DNA of 64,000 nt, from NCBI GenBank assembly GCA_037501455.1, contig CM074858.1:87208501-87272500 (forward strand), given 5' to 3'. The stretch comes from Lantana camara. Lineage: Eukaryota; Streptophyta; Magnoliopsida; Lamiales; Verbenaceae. The notes under the pieces are model-generated. The model was not told the origin of the DNA and made no database searches. It saw only the letters and a program-made list of their open reading frames with translations. Both the position numbers and the translations under genes were made by a program. Positions 46,078-58,029 of the stretch are shown piece after piece (the stretch's first letter is position 1; each line of letters opens with the position of its first letter).

Positions 46078-46145
46078 CACACGTGTGAAACCACACGTGT
46101 GGGTCACGTGAGTGACACGTGTCATTATGACACGTGTCTCACGTG
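46078..46145 (+). promoter_or_regulatory. Cluster of six ACGTG (G-box/ABRE-like) motifs
   Basis: CACACGTGTG-type and GACACGTGTC-type palindromes in 68 bp, about 340 bp upstream of the LTR's TATA box. Such motifs are bound by bZIP and bHLH factors in plants. Partly conserved in the two other copia LTRs (51277-51332 and 59251-59307). Confidence 0.7.
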
Positions 46146-46482
46146 AATATGTATATATATTGTATATATATATTAAATAATTAATTTGTTAATTGTTTAA
46201 TAGACTTTGGTTTAATTTTGAATTAAAAAGAAAGTCTAATTTTGGAGAAAAATAATCTAGTTAATTAATTGTGAATTAATTAATTAGATAAAATAAGTTA
46301 TTTATTTTAAATAAATAAAGTATAAAATTATCCAAAAATAGTTTGGATATTTTTAGCTCTCTTGAAAGTTGATTTGAATTTGAATTCAAAATCAAAATCA
46401 AAATTACTTGATGATCAAGTAATAGGAGAGAGGGACCAAAATCCTTAGCCCATAAGGACTAGGATTTTCGGCCCTCCCCTTC

Positions 46483-46510
46483 CTATATATAGGGGAGCTC
46501 GAGCTCCCCT
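46483..46510 (+). promoter_or_regulatory. TATA box and adjoining 20-bp palindrome of the copia LTR
   Basis: CTATATATAG (46483-46492) runs into a perfect palindrome (arm AGGGGAGCTC, 46491-46510). The palindrome would lie at or just before the start of the RNA. Confidence 0.8.
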
Positions 46511-46882
46511 TAGAGCTAATCGAGAATTCTTTTGGTTCATGTGTTGAACACCATCCTTTCTCCAAGATAAACAAAACCCTAGGTTAAGCCTAAACACTAA
46601 CTAGAGAACTAGCATCCTTACTAGTTAGATTGTAATCAAGTTGGTGGACTATCTCTAGAGAGCTTCAAGTTAGAAGTTTGAAGATTCAAGCTTTACCAAG
46701 GAGAGGGGATCAAGCCTCGAGAAGAACGTTCTTAGGTGGCTTGAAACGCTTCAAGAAAGTTAGTTAAGAAAGTAAGTTTCTAATCCCTACAAATTTGGTT
46801 ACACGATTGCGAGTCCTAGATCCTTTTGTTGGAAAAATTTTAAATTTCCGCTGCTTTCTGATTCGTGTTTTCCAACATTAAG

Positions 46883-47002
46883 GTTGTTCAAAGTCACTCC
46901 CAGGGGTTCCGTTTTCCCTTGATACGCCCATTTATCCTCTTCTTCCATAGCACCCACAAACTAGCGATAAATACCAGCTTCCAGCAAACATTAGATACTA
47001 TG
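46883..47002 (-). pseudogene. LINE ORF2 fragment upstream of the RNase H domain
   Basis: On the minus strand it reads CWKLVFIASLWVLWKKRING, typical of the region between RT and RNase H in plant L1 elements. Stops and a frame change follow (near 46890-46905). It was joined to 44931 before the copia LTR entered. Confidence 0.65.
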
Positions 47003-47015
47003 TTCGGTAGAATGA
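47003..47015 (+). repeat. Right TSD of the LINE insertion
   Basis: Exact copy of 44330-44342 (TTCGGTAGAATGA). Confidence 0.9.
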
Positions 47016-47882
47016 ATGACACTGTAAATATTGTATTTGATGGTGATTCCCTTTATGTAGAAAAAAACATGTTTTAAGAATAAAATGTAATTAATATTGG
47101 TATCATGTTTTAAAGAAAAGAATATTCTGAACAAAAAAAAGAAAAAAAAGAAAAAAGAATGTTCTGAGAGTTAATATGTGTTTTGACGGGCCAATAGTGA
47201 AATTCTAATATGGACTCGTGCATATTATTTGATTAATATGTGTGTTTTGGTGAATTATTTAGTTTAATTGTTATTAACTCCATTGAATCTCAAAATTATA
47301 AAAATATTAATATTTATATCGATATTATTATATTAAGTGAAAGACCCTTAGACTTAGAGTAACTGCTTTGGTCTCTTGAACTCTAAAATTATTTTCTTTT
47401 TCTATTTTTATTTATTTATTTTTTAACTTCTTTTTTCTTTTCTCTCACCTTACTCCCATTTTCTTTATTATATATTTTTTTCTTTCCCCATATTTGTTAA
47501 TTACTACTTTGTATTATCTTTTAAGTTTATAATTATATTAAAAATAATTAAAAAATAAATATTAATATTAAAATTTTAATTTAACATATATTTAAATAAT
47601 AATATTTTTATTATTTGCACATGCATAGAATGTGTAGGAATTACTAGTTATATATTAAGCGAGATACCTAACTAGTAACCGTTTTGGTCTCTTGGTGTCC
47701 TTTTTTTCTTTTTCTTTTTATTTATTTATCTTTTATCCATTTTCTTCTCTTGCATTACTTTCTCTTCTTTTATATTTATTTATTTACTCTTTTACTTTAA
47801 CAATATTTTTTTAATTTATCATTTCTCACTCCTCACCTTATTTCAAATTTTTTTTTATATAATTTATCTTTTGTCACAATAG
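47016..47882. other. AT-rich intergenic DNA with a diverged direct duplication
   Basis: No gene is recognisable. Two stretches about 320 bp apart look related: around 47330-47460 and 47648-47770 share ATATTAAG..GA, TTTTGGTCTCTTG or CTTTGGTCTCTTG, then a long T/C-rich tract ending TTTATTTATTTAT. Several T-rich runs follow up to the Tat LTR. Confidence 0.6.
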
Positions 47883-48728
47883 TGTGTGATGAGGTCAAAA
47901 CACGCTTGGCCCACGTTTTGACACGTGGCGCCATCAGCAACTGACACGTGGCCTCTCAATCTCCATAACAGATCTCCTCCGAGCATCATCTCCCTCGACG
48001 TACGGAGACCCCTAAGTGACACGTGTCGTCGTCGTCACGTGATACGTAGTTGTCATAACCGCTTACCAACGAGTGCTCATTGTGCTACAACGCAAGATCC
48101 AAGTTCACTAAGGGAGTCATCTTCTAGCGATCACTCCCCTCGAATGCACTTCCGTAGGCACGCACACCAAGGGACCAAGCCCCACCGTCATTTCACAGCC
48201 TTGGCCTGGATCCACCCTCGGTCCGCTGGTCCATCAGGCTCATGGTTGACACGAGCGCACTAATGACCCTCGTTACCAACCCAAAACGGCTCTCTGACAC
48301 CCCGTATAAGTCCGCGCACCTACCACTGTTGCCCGCACCACCTTTTGCAGGAAATTCCTCCTAGGTTTCTCCTCATCGCACCACGTGTAAGGGCGACATT
48401 AGGGCAGGACCACAAAGAGGCAAATTACCAAAGGGTCCCTGACCCTCAACTATAAATACTGGACTTCATCTCCATCTCTGTAAGCAATCTCCATTACTGC
48501 AACTTTGCATTTTGTTTGCTTTCTCTTTCAGATCATCATCCGACTTGAGCGTCGGAGAGCCAAATTGGGAATCACCCCCAGTTCCTCCAGCTTGGCCTTC
48601 TGACTTTGCTTTGGTGTTTGTCCTAGCATGAAGAACCCCCATCTTTTCCGGCGATCATCAACTGGTTTCCTCACATCAAACAAATTCTAAAGTGATCGGA
48701 ATCTGATCCCCTAAATCTATACCCATCA
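47883..48728 (+). repeat. 5' LTR of the Tat-type element
   Basis: The end is set by the PBS at 48733; the last TG..CA-compatible end is ATCA at 48728. The start is placed at a TG in AGTGTGTGATGAGG near 47883 but is uncertain, since the 3' LTR and TSD are outside the window. It has a TATA box (TATAAATA, 48451-48458) and several ACGTG motifs at 47927-48050. Confidence 0.65.
48451..48458 (+). promoter_or_regulatory. TATA box of the Tat LTR
   Basis: TATAAATA in CTCAACTATAAATACTGG, about 270 bp before the LTR end. Confidence 0.7.
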
Positions 48729-48732
48729 TCTT

Positions 48733-48750
48733 TGGCGCCGTCTGTGGGAA
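48733..48750 (+). other. Primer binding site of the Tat element
   Basis: TGGCGCCGTCTGTGGGAA follows the LTR. Tat and Athila elements commonly carry PBSs starting TGGCGCCG; I do not assign the tRNA with certainty. Confidence 0.75.
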
Positions 48751-48806
48751 GCCACTTCCCACCCTTTCTTCTTTTTGCTAGTTGAAGAACAAGCGCCATT
48801 GTCATC

Positions 48807-50546
48807 ATGGTTGCTACCAGATCCGGTGCAGTGGGGGGAGGAGATGACCTTCCCCGCGAGGCCAACGTCAACACTCTTTCGCCGGCCGGGACGGGCGGAG
48901 CGCCGCCTGCTGGAGGACCACCACCCCCCACGGAGCCAGTAGTGCCCTCAGTGGAGCTCACACCTGAACAACCCTCCGCCGCCGCAGCTGGAGGTTCTGG
49001 GCTTCCTACTTACCCAAACCTCCCCAGAGTCAATGGCCTACCGCCCAAGTTAACCCAGGGGGCCACCCCTATATGATGCCACCCCCTAGTTACACGCTCA
49101 CCCCTACCGTTATGATGCCAGCGGTTCAGCCCTACCATGCCGAACAACTCCAGCTACCGGTGGTGGTTCCTAAGGAGATTGAAGGGGTGGAGTTACCCCC
49201 ATGACCCATCAACAACTACATGCCATCTACACCCAATGTGAGGTCCAGGCGGCCCAGGGTGCATGGAGAAATTTTACTTCCATGTATTTTCCCTCTGGGC
49301 AGGCCGCTCAGATTGCCCCTCCTTTGGGGGGATTGCAAGCGCATCTGCTCTTGGCGGCACAGGCCGTCTTAGGGGCCCAACCCCCGCCTCCACCTGCGAA
49401 AGAGAGGGAAGTCCGCGCACGGGACGGGGAAGAACGTCCCCAAGTGGACAAGGGCAAAGAGCTCGTGGAGAGGATCAATATTGACGAGGAGGCCCACTCA
49501 CAAATATCAAAACGAGGGCCACAAGCCTCCCAACGAGGGAGCCAAGCCAGAAGGGAAGATCCCAACCTCCTCGCGGCTGTGCAAGACCAGCTGCAGGGGT
49601 TGCAGGAGATGGTGGGATAGCTCTTTCGAGCACGGTCTCAAGTCCCCCATGCTAGGGAAGAACAAGCCAATGCCAGAGATGCTCGTCGCCATGCCCGCCA
49701 GTAGCAAATCCCTCGTCACTTGGAACAAGAGGAAAACTATGAGAGTTACAGCCACCATCCGCTCGCGAGAAGTTCTCCCCTCGTGGAGGAAGTTCTAATG
49801 GCCCAAGCCGGCATGGGCAAAGTTCCCACCTCCATCGTTACGATGGAACCATGGACCCAACGGAGCATCTAGATCATTTCTTACATTTAATGCATTTGTA
49901 CGAGCATTCCAACCATTATTGGGCTAAAGTTTTTGTTACTTCTCTTGTGGGAATGGCCCAGGAGTGGTACAAACGTCTGCCGCCTGGCTCGATCCACTCC
50001 TATGGCGAACTCACCAATGCTTTCCTCAATCATTTCAACTCGCTGAAAGCACCTGTTACTGCACCCACTACTCTATACAATTTGATTCAAGGCAAGCATG
50101 AATCTCTCCGATCCTTTTTTGCTCGTTTTAACAAGGATGTGCTCTTGGTGGAGAGGCCCTCGATGGATTTTTTGATACATGTGCTTTTTAAGGCTTACAA
50201 TCACAAACAATATGTGAGCAAGAAGTTTGCGGACTCTATCGTGAAGAAGCGCCCCTTGTCCCTCATGGGTATGAGAGAGATTGCCGAGCCCTACTTCGCA
50301 CTCGAAGACATGTACGGGTCGAATGCTCCCAGGCATTCTGGGCCCCTTAAGAAGAGCCTCACAGAGAGCTCCGCAATCACCGCCTCCCCCACGAAGGCTC
50401 GAGTGCGTCCCTCTCACCAGGCCCAATTCATAGGTTTATGCTCTATCAGACAAAAAGCTCTTCAAGAGGCCCACGGAGATGAAGGATACAAAGGCGGTAA
50501 GGCGCTCGAACAAGTATTGCGCCTTCCACAAACAAACGGGGCACTA
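48807..50546 (+). pseudogene. Tat gag, first part
   Basis: ATG at 48807 in a good context opens MVATRSGAVGGGDD and a Pro/Ala/Gly-rich leader. Stops or frame changes at 49074, 49201 and 49620 break it. The capsid domain is clear at 49851-50300: MDPTEHLDHFLHLM, AQEWYKRLPPGSIHSYGEL and GKHESLRSFFARFN. The frame reaches the start of a zinc knuckle (FHKQTGHY) at 50546, where the copia element is inserted. It continues at 60444. Confidence 0.85.
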
Positions 50547-52444
50547 TGTTGGAAAACAGGAATCAGAAAGTAGCGGAAATTTAAAATTTTTCCAACAAAA
50601 GGATCGAATACTCGCAATCGTGAATCCAAATTCGTAGAGATTAGAAACTTACTTTTCAATAATCTTTCTTGAAGCGTTTCAAGCCACCAAGAACGCTATT
50701 CTCGCGGCTTGATCCCCTCACCTTGGTAAAGCTCGAATCTTAAAAAACTTCTAACTTGAAGCTCTCTAGAGATAGTCCACCAACTTGATCACAATCTAAC
50801 TAGTAAGGGTGCTAGTTCTCTAGTTAGTGTTTACGCTTAACCTAGGGTTTATTTTATCTTGGAGAAAGGATGGTGTTCAACACATGAACCAAAAGAATTC
50901 AATCAATCACTCTCTAAGGGGAGCTCGAGCTCCCCTATATATAGGAAAGGAAGGGGCGGCCGAAACCCTAGTCCTTATAGGCTAAGGATTTTGGTCCCTC
51001 TCTCCTATTACTTGATCATCAAGTAATTTTGAACTTTGACTTTGAATTCTAATTCAAATCAACTTTTAAGAGAGCTAAAATATCCAAACTCCTTTTGCAT
51101 AATTTTATACTTTATTTATTAAATAAATAAATAACTTATTTTATCTAATTAATTAATTCATAATTAATTAACTAGATTAATTTTCTCCAAAACAAGACTT
51201 TCATTTTAATTCAAAATTAAACCAAAGTCTATTAAATAATTAACACATTAATTATTTAATATATAAACAAACATATACGTGTGACACACGTGTCCCAAGG
51301 ATACGTGTCCAGTCATGTGACCCACACGTGTGGAACCCTCTTGGCTCGATTAACTCGTTTAATCATTTTAAAGCCCCAACTCATGTAACCAAGTTGTTGT
51401 GTGTGACCCTCTAGGTTCTCAATTCAATTAGTCACTAATTAATTAATCAGTCCACAGATTAAACGACCATAGTCTAGCAACAGGTGTTTAACCCCTAGCT
51501 GAATTGGAATGTCTCGATTCAACAGAACCTTTAAGTCATTGATTCATGTGAGATACAATCCTCCTACTTACTATCCCTCAACCAAGATCTAAGGTAAGGG
51601 AATAATCAGAACCCTAATAATCTGGTCTTAAAGCTAAGTGCATTTCATATCCATTTGATCTCAATCCAAGAAACCCTTCTCTTGATGTCTTGATCTACTG
51701 CCTTGGCCAAGGACTCCATATGGCATATGAATGACTTACACAATAAGAGATCACCTTGCAAATGCAATTGTAGGTCCTTTCTTGATTCTCATTCACTTTC
51801 ATGAGTCACTTGTGCAGCCCCAGGATAAGCCTTGAATCAGTTGTCTAAGGCGACACCCTTTAAAGCTTATACCTAAGACTACAGAGTTTAACTCATAAAG
51901 TGACATGGAACCTCAAGTCTAAGGATCAATTAATCACATCAATGACTCGTGAGATATTTCCTAATCTGGAAGTTTTCATTTCCTGAAATAGAAACTTCAT
52001 CTTCTCATACGGGGCACATCAGTGAAATTACTTATTGAAGTAAGCACCCTCATGTATCACACACGTATCAACTATACACTTTGCACCTCCATGAAACAAG
52101 GTGGTCCTTCTTAAGGGCGTGATCCCACAAGCAAGCCTTAGAGGAGTCAGGTTGACACTCCCACTGTCTGTAGGACTCATCGGCTTGGAGTATTTTTACT
52201 AATCATGACTTATGTGATATAAGGCTCATTTCATGAACCATTTCACCTAAATGGTAGAGTCCTAAAGTCATCAGGATTAGGGGAGTTCTCATAGATGCAC
52301 AGCTAAAGTAAACGCACACCAAACAAGAGCATCTAAAGAAGTGTTACCTCAATTCTTTATTTTATTCAAAGATTGTCTGTGATTACAATAAGGAAAAGTA
52401 CAAAGCGGATATACAATCGGCTTTCTAGGGCACTATTCCTAACA
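50547..52444 (-). repeat. 3' LTR of the copia element
   Basis: Minus-strand TGTTAGGAATAGTGCC (52444) to TTTTCCAACA (50547). TATA box at 50935-50944 and the 20-bp palindrome at 50917-50936. ACGTG motifs at 51277-51332. Confidence 0.94.
50917..50944 (-). promoter_or_regulatory. TATA box and palindrome, copia 3' LTR
   Basis: CTATATATAG at 50935-50944; perfect palindrome with arm AGGGGAGCTC at 50917-50936. Confidence 0.8.
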
Positions 52445-52459
52445 ATCTCCCACTTGCCC
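52445..52459 (-). other. Polypurine tract of the copia element
   Basis: On minus GGGCAAGTGGGAGAT abuts the 3' LTR, as expected for copia PPTs. Confidence 0.78.
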
Positions 52460-52460
52460 G

Positions 52461-55400
52461 TCAAAGCCATTCTAAAGCTATTCTAAGTCCCACCTTCTGA
52501 AGATGACCTTGGAAAGCTTCTCGACAAAGGGGTTTAGTAAGTGGATCTGCCACGTTCTCTGCTGATGTGACCCTCTCAATTTGCACATCTCCTCTTTTGA
52601 AAATATCACGGATTAGGTGATACTTCCTCATAATGTGCTTGGTCCGTTGGTGAGATCTTGGTTCTCTTGCTTGAGCAACCGCCCCAGTGTTGTCACAAAA
52701 CACAGTAATGGGGTCTTTCATGCTAGGAACGACATTCAACTCTTGAATGAAGTTTCTAATCCAAACACCTTCCTTAGCTGCATCATTTGCAGCTATGTAT
52801 TCGGCCTTAGTGGTCGAATCTGCAGTGGTCGTTCGCTTGGAACTCTTCCAACTCACTGCTCCGCCGTTTAGGCAGAAAATATATCCTGCCATTGACTTAA
52901 AATCATCTAAGTCAGATGCAAAGCTCGCATCGCAGTATCCTTCGACAGTAAGATCTTTTTTACCTCTGTAAACTAAGAATAAATCTCTAGTACTTTTCAA
53001 GTACTTAAGAATATTCTTCATGGAAGCCCAGTGACCATCTCCAGGGTCAGATTGGAAACGACTTGTTACACTAAGTGCATAAGCCACATCCGGTCGAGTA
53101 CATAACATTGCATACATTATGCTACCTATTGCTGATGCATATGGTGTATGAGTCATTCTTTCCTTTTCAAGGTTAGTCTTAGGACACATCTTCTTAGAAA
53201 GACATGTTCCTACACTCATAGGAAGGTTCTTAAACTTTGCTGACTCCATATTAAATATCTTCAATACTTTGTCAATGTACATCGACTGTGACAGTCCTAT
53301 TAACCTTCTAGATCTATCTCGATAGATTTTAATTCCAAGGATATAGCATCACCAAGATCTTTCATCTCGAATTGGTTCGATAACCATAACTTAGTTACTT
53401 TCATGTCATCCTTCGAATTCCCAATAAGAAGGATGTTATCAACATAAAGTACTAAGAATTGCACTGAGGCCTCCAATTCCTTTCTATACACACATGATTC
53501 ATTCGAAATTTGAATGAAGCCAAACGCTTTGACTGATTCATCAAATCGAATGTTCCAATTCCTAGAAGCCTGTTTCAATCCATAGATTGATCTTTGGAGT
53601 TTGCTAACCTTTTGCACACTCCCACTAAATGTGAAACCTATGGGTTGCTCCATATAAATGTCTTTATCAATGTCTCCATTGAGAAAGACAGTTTTCACAT
53701 CCATTTGTCATATCTCATAGTCATAATATGCAGCAATGACAAGCATGATCTGAATAGACTTTTGCATTGCAACTGGTGAAAAAGTTTCATCAAAGTCCAC
53801 ACCGGGTCTCTGAGTGAATCCTTTTGCAACCAGTCTTGCTTTGTAAGCTGCAATGCTTCCATCAACTCCAAGCTTTCTCTTAAAGATCCATTTGCAACCT
53901 ATGGGTTTGACCCCATCAGGCAAATCTACCAAGGTCCAAACTTGGTTGGAGTTCATGGAATCCATTTCGGATTTCATGGCTTCTATCCACTGTTCAGAGT
54001 CCGAATCTGAAAGTGCCTCCTTCTATGTTAAAGGATCATTATCCTTTCGAGAGATCTCATGGAAGAATCCATACCATCTCTCCGGCTGTCTAGGAGTGCG
54101 TTCAGAATGCCTTAGAGGAAGATTTATCTGTGTATCGAAATTCGTGATTGGTTGTGGTTGGTCAGAATGGTGTGTTTCTCCAGTGGGTGGCGTGGGGTCA
54201 CTTTGTACTTCCTCTAATTCTATGATCTTGCCTTTCTTTTCTTTAAGGAACGGTTCCTCCAGAAAAGTGGCATTTCTGGAAACAAACACATTTTGCTCAG
54301 ATTGATCATAGAAGTAGTATCCTATGGATTCCTTAGGATAACCTACAAAGTAGCATAAATTAGAACGAGATTCTAACTTATCTCCCACTATCCTCTTCAC
54401 GTAAGCAGGACAACCCCAAATTCTCAAGTAAGAATAACTAGGGATTTTACCATGCCATATTTCATAGGGCGTTTTAGGGACTGACTTAGAGGGAACTAGA
54501 TTCAAAATCTTTGCTGCACTTTCTAGGGCATAACCCCAGAAAAAAGGTGGTAAGTCAGTGAAACTCATCATGGAACAAACTATATCAAGTAGAGTTCGAT
54601 TCCTTCTCTCAGAAACTCCATTTAGTTGAGGAGTTCCCGGAGGTGTCCACTGAGAGATAATCCCATTATCTTTGAGATGATTAAGGAATTCTTCACTAAG
54701 ATACTCGCTTCCTCGATCAGATCGAAGTGCTTTGATCTTGTGATCAGTTTGATTCTCAACCTCCTTTTGAAATTTTAGGAATTTCTCAAAAGCTTCAGAT
54801 TTGTACTTCATTAAGTATACATAACCATACCGACTAAAGTCATCGGTAAAGGTTATGAAATACTGTTGATTGTTTCTAGTGCTTACACTAAGCGGTCCAC
54901 AAACATCAGAATGGATCAAATCCAAGACCTTAGTGGCACGTTCCACAGTTCCTTTAAAGGGAACTTTGGATATCTTTCCTTTGAGACAGGACTCGCAAGA
55001 AGTTAACTCTTTGAGATCATTTTCAGAGAATGATCCTAAAGTGTTTATCTTGCTAATTCTGCTCTTGGAAATGTGTCCTAATCTAGCGTGCCATAAGGGA
55101 GCTAAAACTTTGTCATCTCTCTTACGCTTAGTTTCCCATTGTATATTCATAATATTGATATTCTGAGTTAGATAAAGTCCATTACATAGAGTACCGATGT
55201 GAACGGAAGAGTTGTTCCATTTGATAAAGTATTTACCATTCTTAATATAAGTTTCATAACCTTCACAATCTAAAATTGGAACTGAAATTATATTACGAAT
55301 AATGCTCGGTACATAAAGGACTTTATTTAAGACTAACTCAAAACTACCTAAATCTAATCTAATTGTGCCTAAAGCACGAGCTTCAACATTTGAGCCATCA

Positions 55401-56377
55401 CCGATCTTCAAGACACATTCTCCTTCTCTGAGTTGTTGGACTTCATTTAGCATCTGTACATCATTACAGATATGAGCTCCATAACCGGTATCAAGTACCC
55501 AAGAACTAGAATTAATAGAAAGATTTATTTCAACGAGAAACATACCTTTCTTTAGAGTAGCCTTGTACTCTGGGCAGTTTCTCCTCCAATGTCCCACTTT
55601 GCCACAATGGAAGCAAACATCCTCTTTCTGATCATGCTTCTTCTTTTGGGCCTTTCCATTCGAAATGTCTCCAGTGGGCCTAAGGGGTTTCTTCTTCTTC
55701 TTTTGGGCTTTCTTGCCCTTACCTTTAGAAGGCCCAGAAGAGGAAGATGGAGCATTCACCATCAGAACCTTATTGCCCTTCTTGATCGTGCTTTCAGCAG
55801 TCACAAGCTGACTAATCAGCTCAGCTATAGTAGCACCAGCATGATTCATATTGAAGTTAAGGACAAATGGGTTGAATGATGGTGGGAGCGAGGCTAGCAA
55901 CAAGTCCACTGAAAGGTCATCTTTCAGTGGCATGTCCATGGAAGCAAGTTTCTCAGTAAGGGCGAGAAAGTTGAGTCCATATTCATGGACACTTGAACCT
56001 TCCCTCATTCTCAAGTGGAACAATTCCTTTGAAGTGTTATACCTTGTAACACGTTCATGAGGGCGGTAAAGTTACTCTAAGTGGTCGTAAATCTCCCAAG
56101 CAAATTCCATGCCCTCTTGTTCCCTTTGCAAGTCCGGAGACATGTTAGCCAACATAAGGCAACGGGCTTGGAGATTATCATCCTTCCACTTCTGGATCGC
56201 ATCCCGCACGGCCCGAGTTGGAGTGTCCCCTTCGGGACTAGGCTCCCCTTCGAAGAGAACATAAGTTCTCTTCTCATAATCTAAAATGATTTTCAGATTC
56301 CTCAGCCAATCAGAATAGTTGGGACCAGTCAACTTGTTTGACTCGAGGATCGATACAAGAGGGTGTTTGGTTGCCAT
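52461..56377 (-). pseudogene. Copia Gag-Pol polyprotein, disabled
   Basis: Gag starts at ATG 56377 (MATKHPLVSILESNKLTG); TAA near 56072 interrupts it. Next are a zinc knuckle CFHCGKVGHWRRNC, protease LDTGYGAHICND (DTG kept), pre-integrase LWHARLGHISKS, and integrase with HSDVCGP, TDDFSRYG, LRSDRGSEY and the PQLNGVSERRNRT segment. TAG near 54020. RT has IGCKWIFKRK, TGA near 53706 before QMDVKT, YGLKQASRNW, and LYVDNILL, where the family has YVDD. A frameshift near 53345 follows DLGDA. RNase H at 52461-53282 (YCDASFASD, TKAEYIA, CDNTGA) is open and ends in a stop. Both the stops and the D-to-N change fit C-to-T/G-to-A decay. Confidence 0.92.
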
Positions 56378-56583
56378 TTCAAAACACGTAGAGAATCACA
56401 GAATCTACGACCTAAATGGTAATGCAAAGAACTAGTGAGCATGCTGAATTATAACGATATACAAAAGATAAGGTCTTTAATCTAATGTAGCTCCCACTGT
56501 TTTTCAAAGATCTATAATTCCCAAAGATCTAAGAGGAAAACGTTTCCCAATGGATACTATGATCCTAGACATTTTACCTCGAA

Positions 56584-56905
56584 CCCACGACTTGTGGACA
56601 TTCTAAGTAAAAACCCTAGGTAGGTACAACTTACCGATTCTAACACCTTTAGAACTCTTAGTAATTGTTTTTGCATCACCTATCTTTCAATATGGACCCA
56701 CGACTCGTGCGACATCCATATTTACTTAGGCGTTAAGCTAGACCCATCAATCATAAGATCATGATCAAAACTTAGTTCGAACGACCCACGACTCGCGGAC
56801 ATCGCCCTTGCCAAAATTGACCACGAAATATTGATCATTTAAAATGATCAATTAGGTAACTAAGAACTAATAAGCTGCAATAGCTATCCCACGACTCGCG
56901 GATAA
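56584..56905 (-). repeat. Four diverged copies of a short motif in the copia leader
   Basis: Core CCCACGACTCGCGGAC (plus reading), start-to-start spacing 113, 88 and 103 bp. Sequence between copies is only weakly similar. Confidence 0.75.
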
Positions 56906-58029
56906 TAACTAGCTTCACTTACTAAACTTAAAACCTATTGATGGAATGCAAGGAATTTAATTTGAAATTTGCATCTCGAATTAAACACCTATTTGTTTGA
57001 AATTAGCTTAATATTTAATGGGAATTTTCGAATCAACCGGAGAGTTGTCCGGTTCGACCTCACCAACATATATGTTATTCAATTTTATTAGTCTTGACTA
57101 ATGCAAGTACAACTTAAATGCATTTCAAACAAGCACATAAACAGATAACATGTCCTAGCATGATACTAACATGAGATGATCATGGGTTCTACCTATCTTA
57201 TGCGTGATATGTGGGAGCCACTCGACAATCACAAGTTCTAACATACATGCCACATAAACAGTTTCAATCACATAAGGGAAAGCGGTAACAAAATACGATC
57301 CCTATCTCTATTATATTTTACAATTGAGATTCCCCTCCCTAACATTTTGAGGGGTCTTCACTTATGGCCTCCTTGTTACTTGAATGTGGTCCATCTTACT
57401 CCATGGGTGCATTGTCTCCAAAATGAAAATAAAACCTCACCACCTATTCTACTCTCAAAAAATGAAAAAGTACTGAAAAGTAATAAGGCTCAATCTTCAT
57501 ATTGGCCTTAGACAAATACACGGGGCATACCCCGACCTCAAAACAATAATATGGAAAGCCACATAACGAATCACATAACAGTACGCACATAAGTGAGGCT
57601 CCAACCTCAATTGAAAAACGCAACTATAGGGCTCCAACCCCAATTTAAACCATCCATGTGCATAAATTAAAACCATACATAAGTCTAAACCCATGATCAC
57701 CTAACATGCAACTTGTGAGAATTTAAATTTAGCCAATAAATTAAAATTCCCATTTCAAGTCCTAATGACTTAAAACATGACTTGATGCGAGTCTTATTTA
57801 TAAAAGTTTTCAATAAATCCCAAACTACTAAAACAAATAAAATTCCAATTAATTTCTGAAAATTAATAATTTTATTAAAGATGTATTTTCCCAAAATATA
57901 AACCGTTTCTATTCCTAAAAAATCCCAATTTTAAGTTCTATTCAAAATTAGAATAAATATTAATAAAATAAAATTTTAATAAAATTAAAATTAAAATCGG
58001 GACTGGATTGCACGAAATACTAAAACGGA

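Larger units (their letters stand above)
44932..46877 (+). repeat. Solo LTR of a Ty1/copia element, 1946 bp, TSD ttaag
   Basis: TGTTAGGAATAGTGCC to TTTTCCAACA, flanked by perfect TSDs ttaag at 44927-44931 and 46878-46882. It is the same family as the LTRs at 50547 and 58523 but in the opposite orientation. It contains six ACGTG cores at 46078-46145, a TATA box at 46483-46492 and a 20-bp palindrome at 46491-46510. Confidence 0.94.
44343..47002 (-). mobile_element. 5'-truncated LINE (non-LTR retrotransposon), minus strand, TSD 13 bp
   Basis: A T11 run (44343-44353) on plus marks the poly(A) tail of a minus-strand insertion. Exact 13-bp TSDs flank 44343-47002. Without the copia solo LTR the insertion is about 709 bp: the end of ORF2 only, so it was 5'-truncated, as is usual for LINEs. 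A second run, A21 on plus (44375-44395), lies in its 3' UTR. Confidence 0.88.

Noticed and set aside
47925..48263. A 112-codon frame in the Tat LTR
   Set aside because: It lies upstream of the TATA box in LTR DNA, with no recognisable domain.
56584..56905. Spaced short repeats as a possible CRISPR array
   Set aside because: Only four imperfect repeats of about 17 bp with related AT-rich spacers, in a plant retrotransposon leader; no cas genes.
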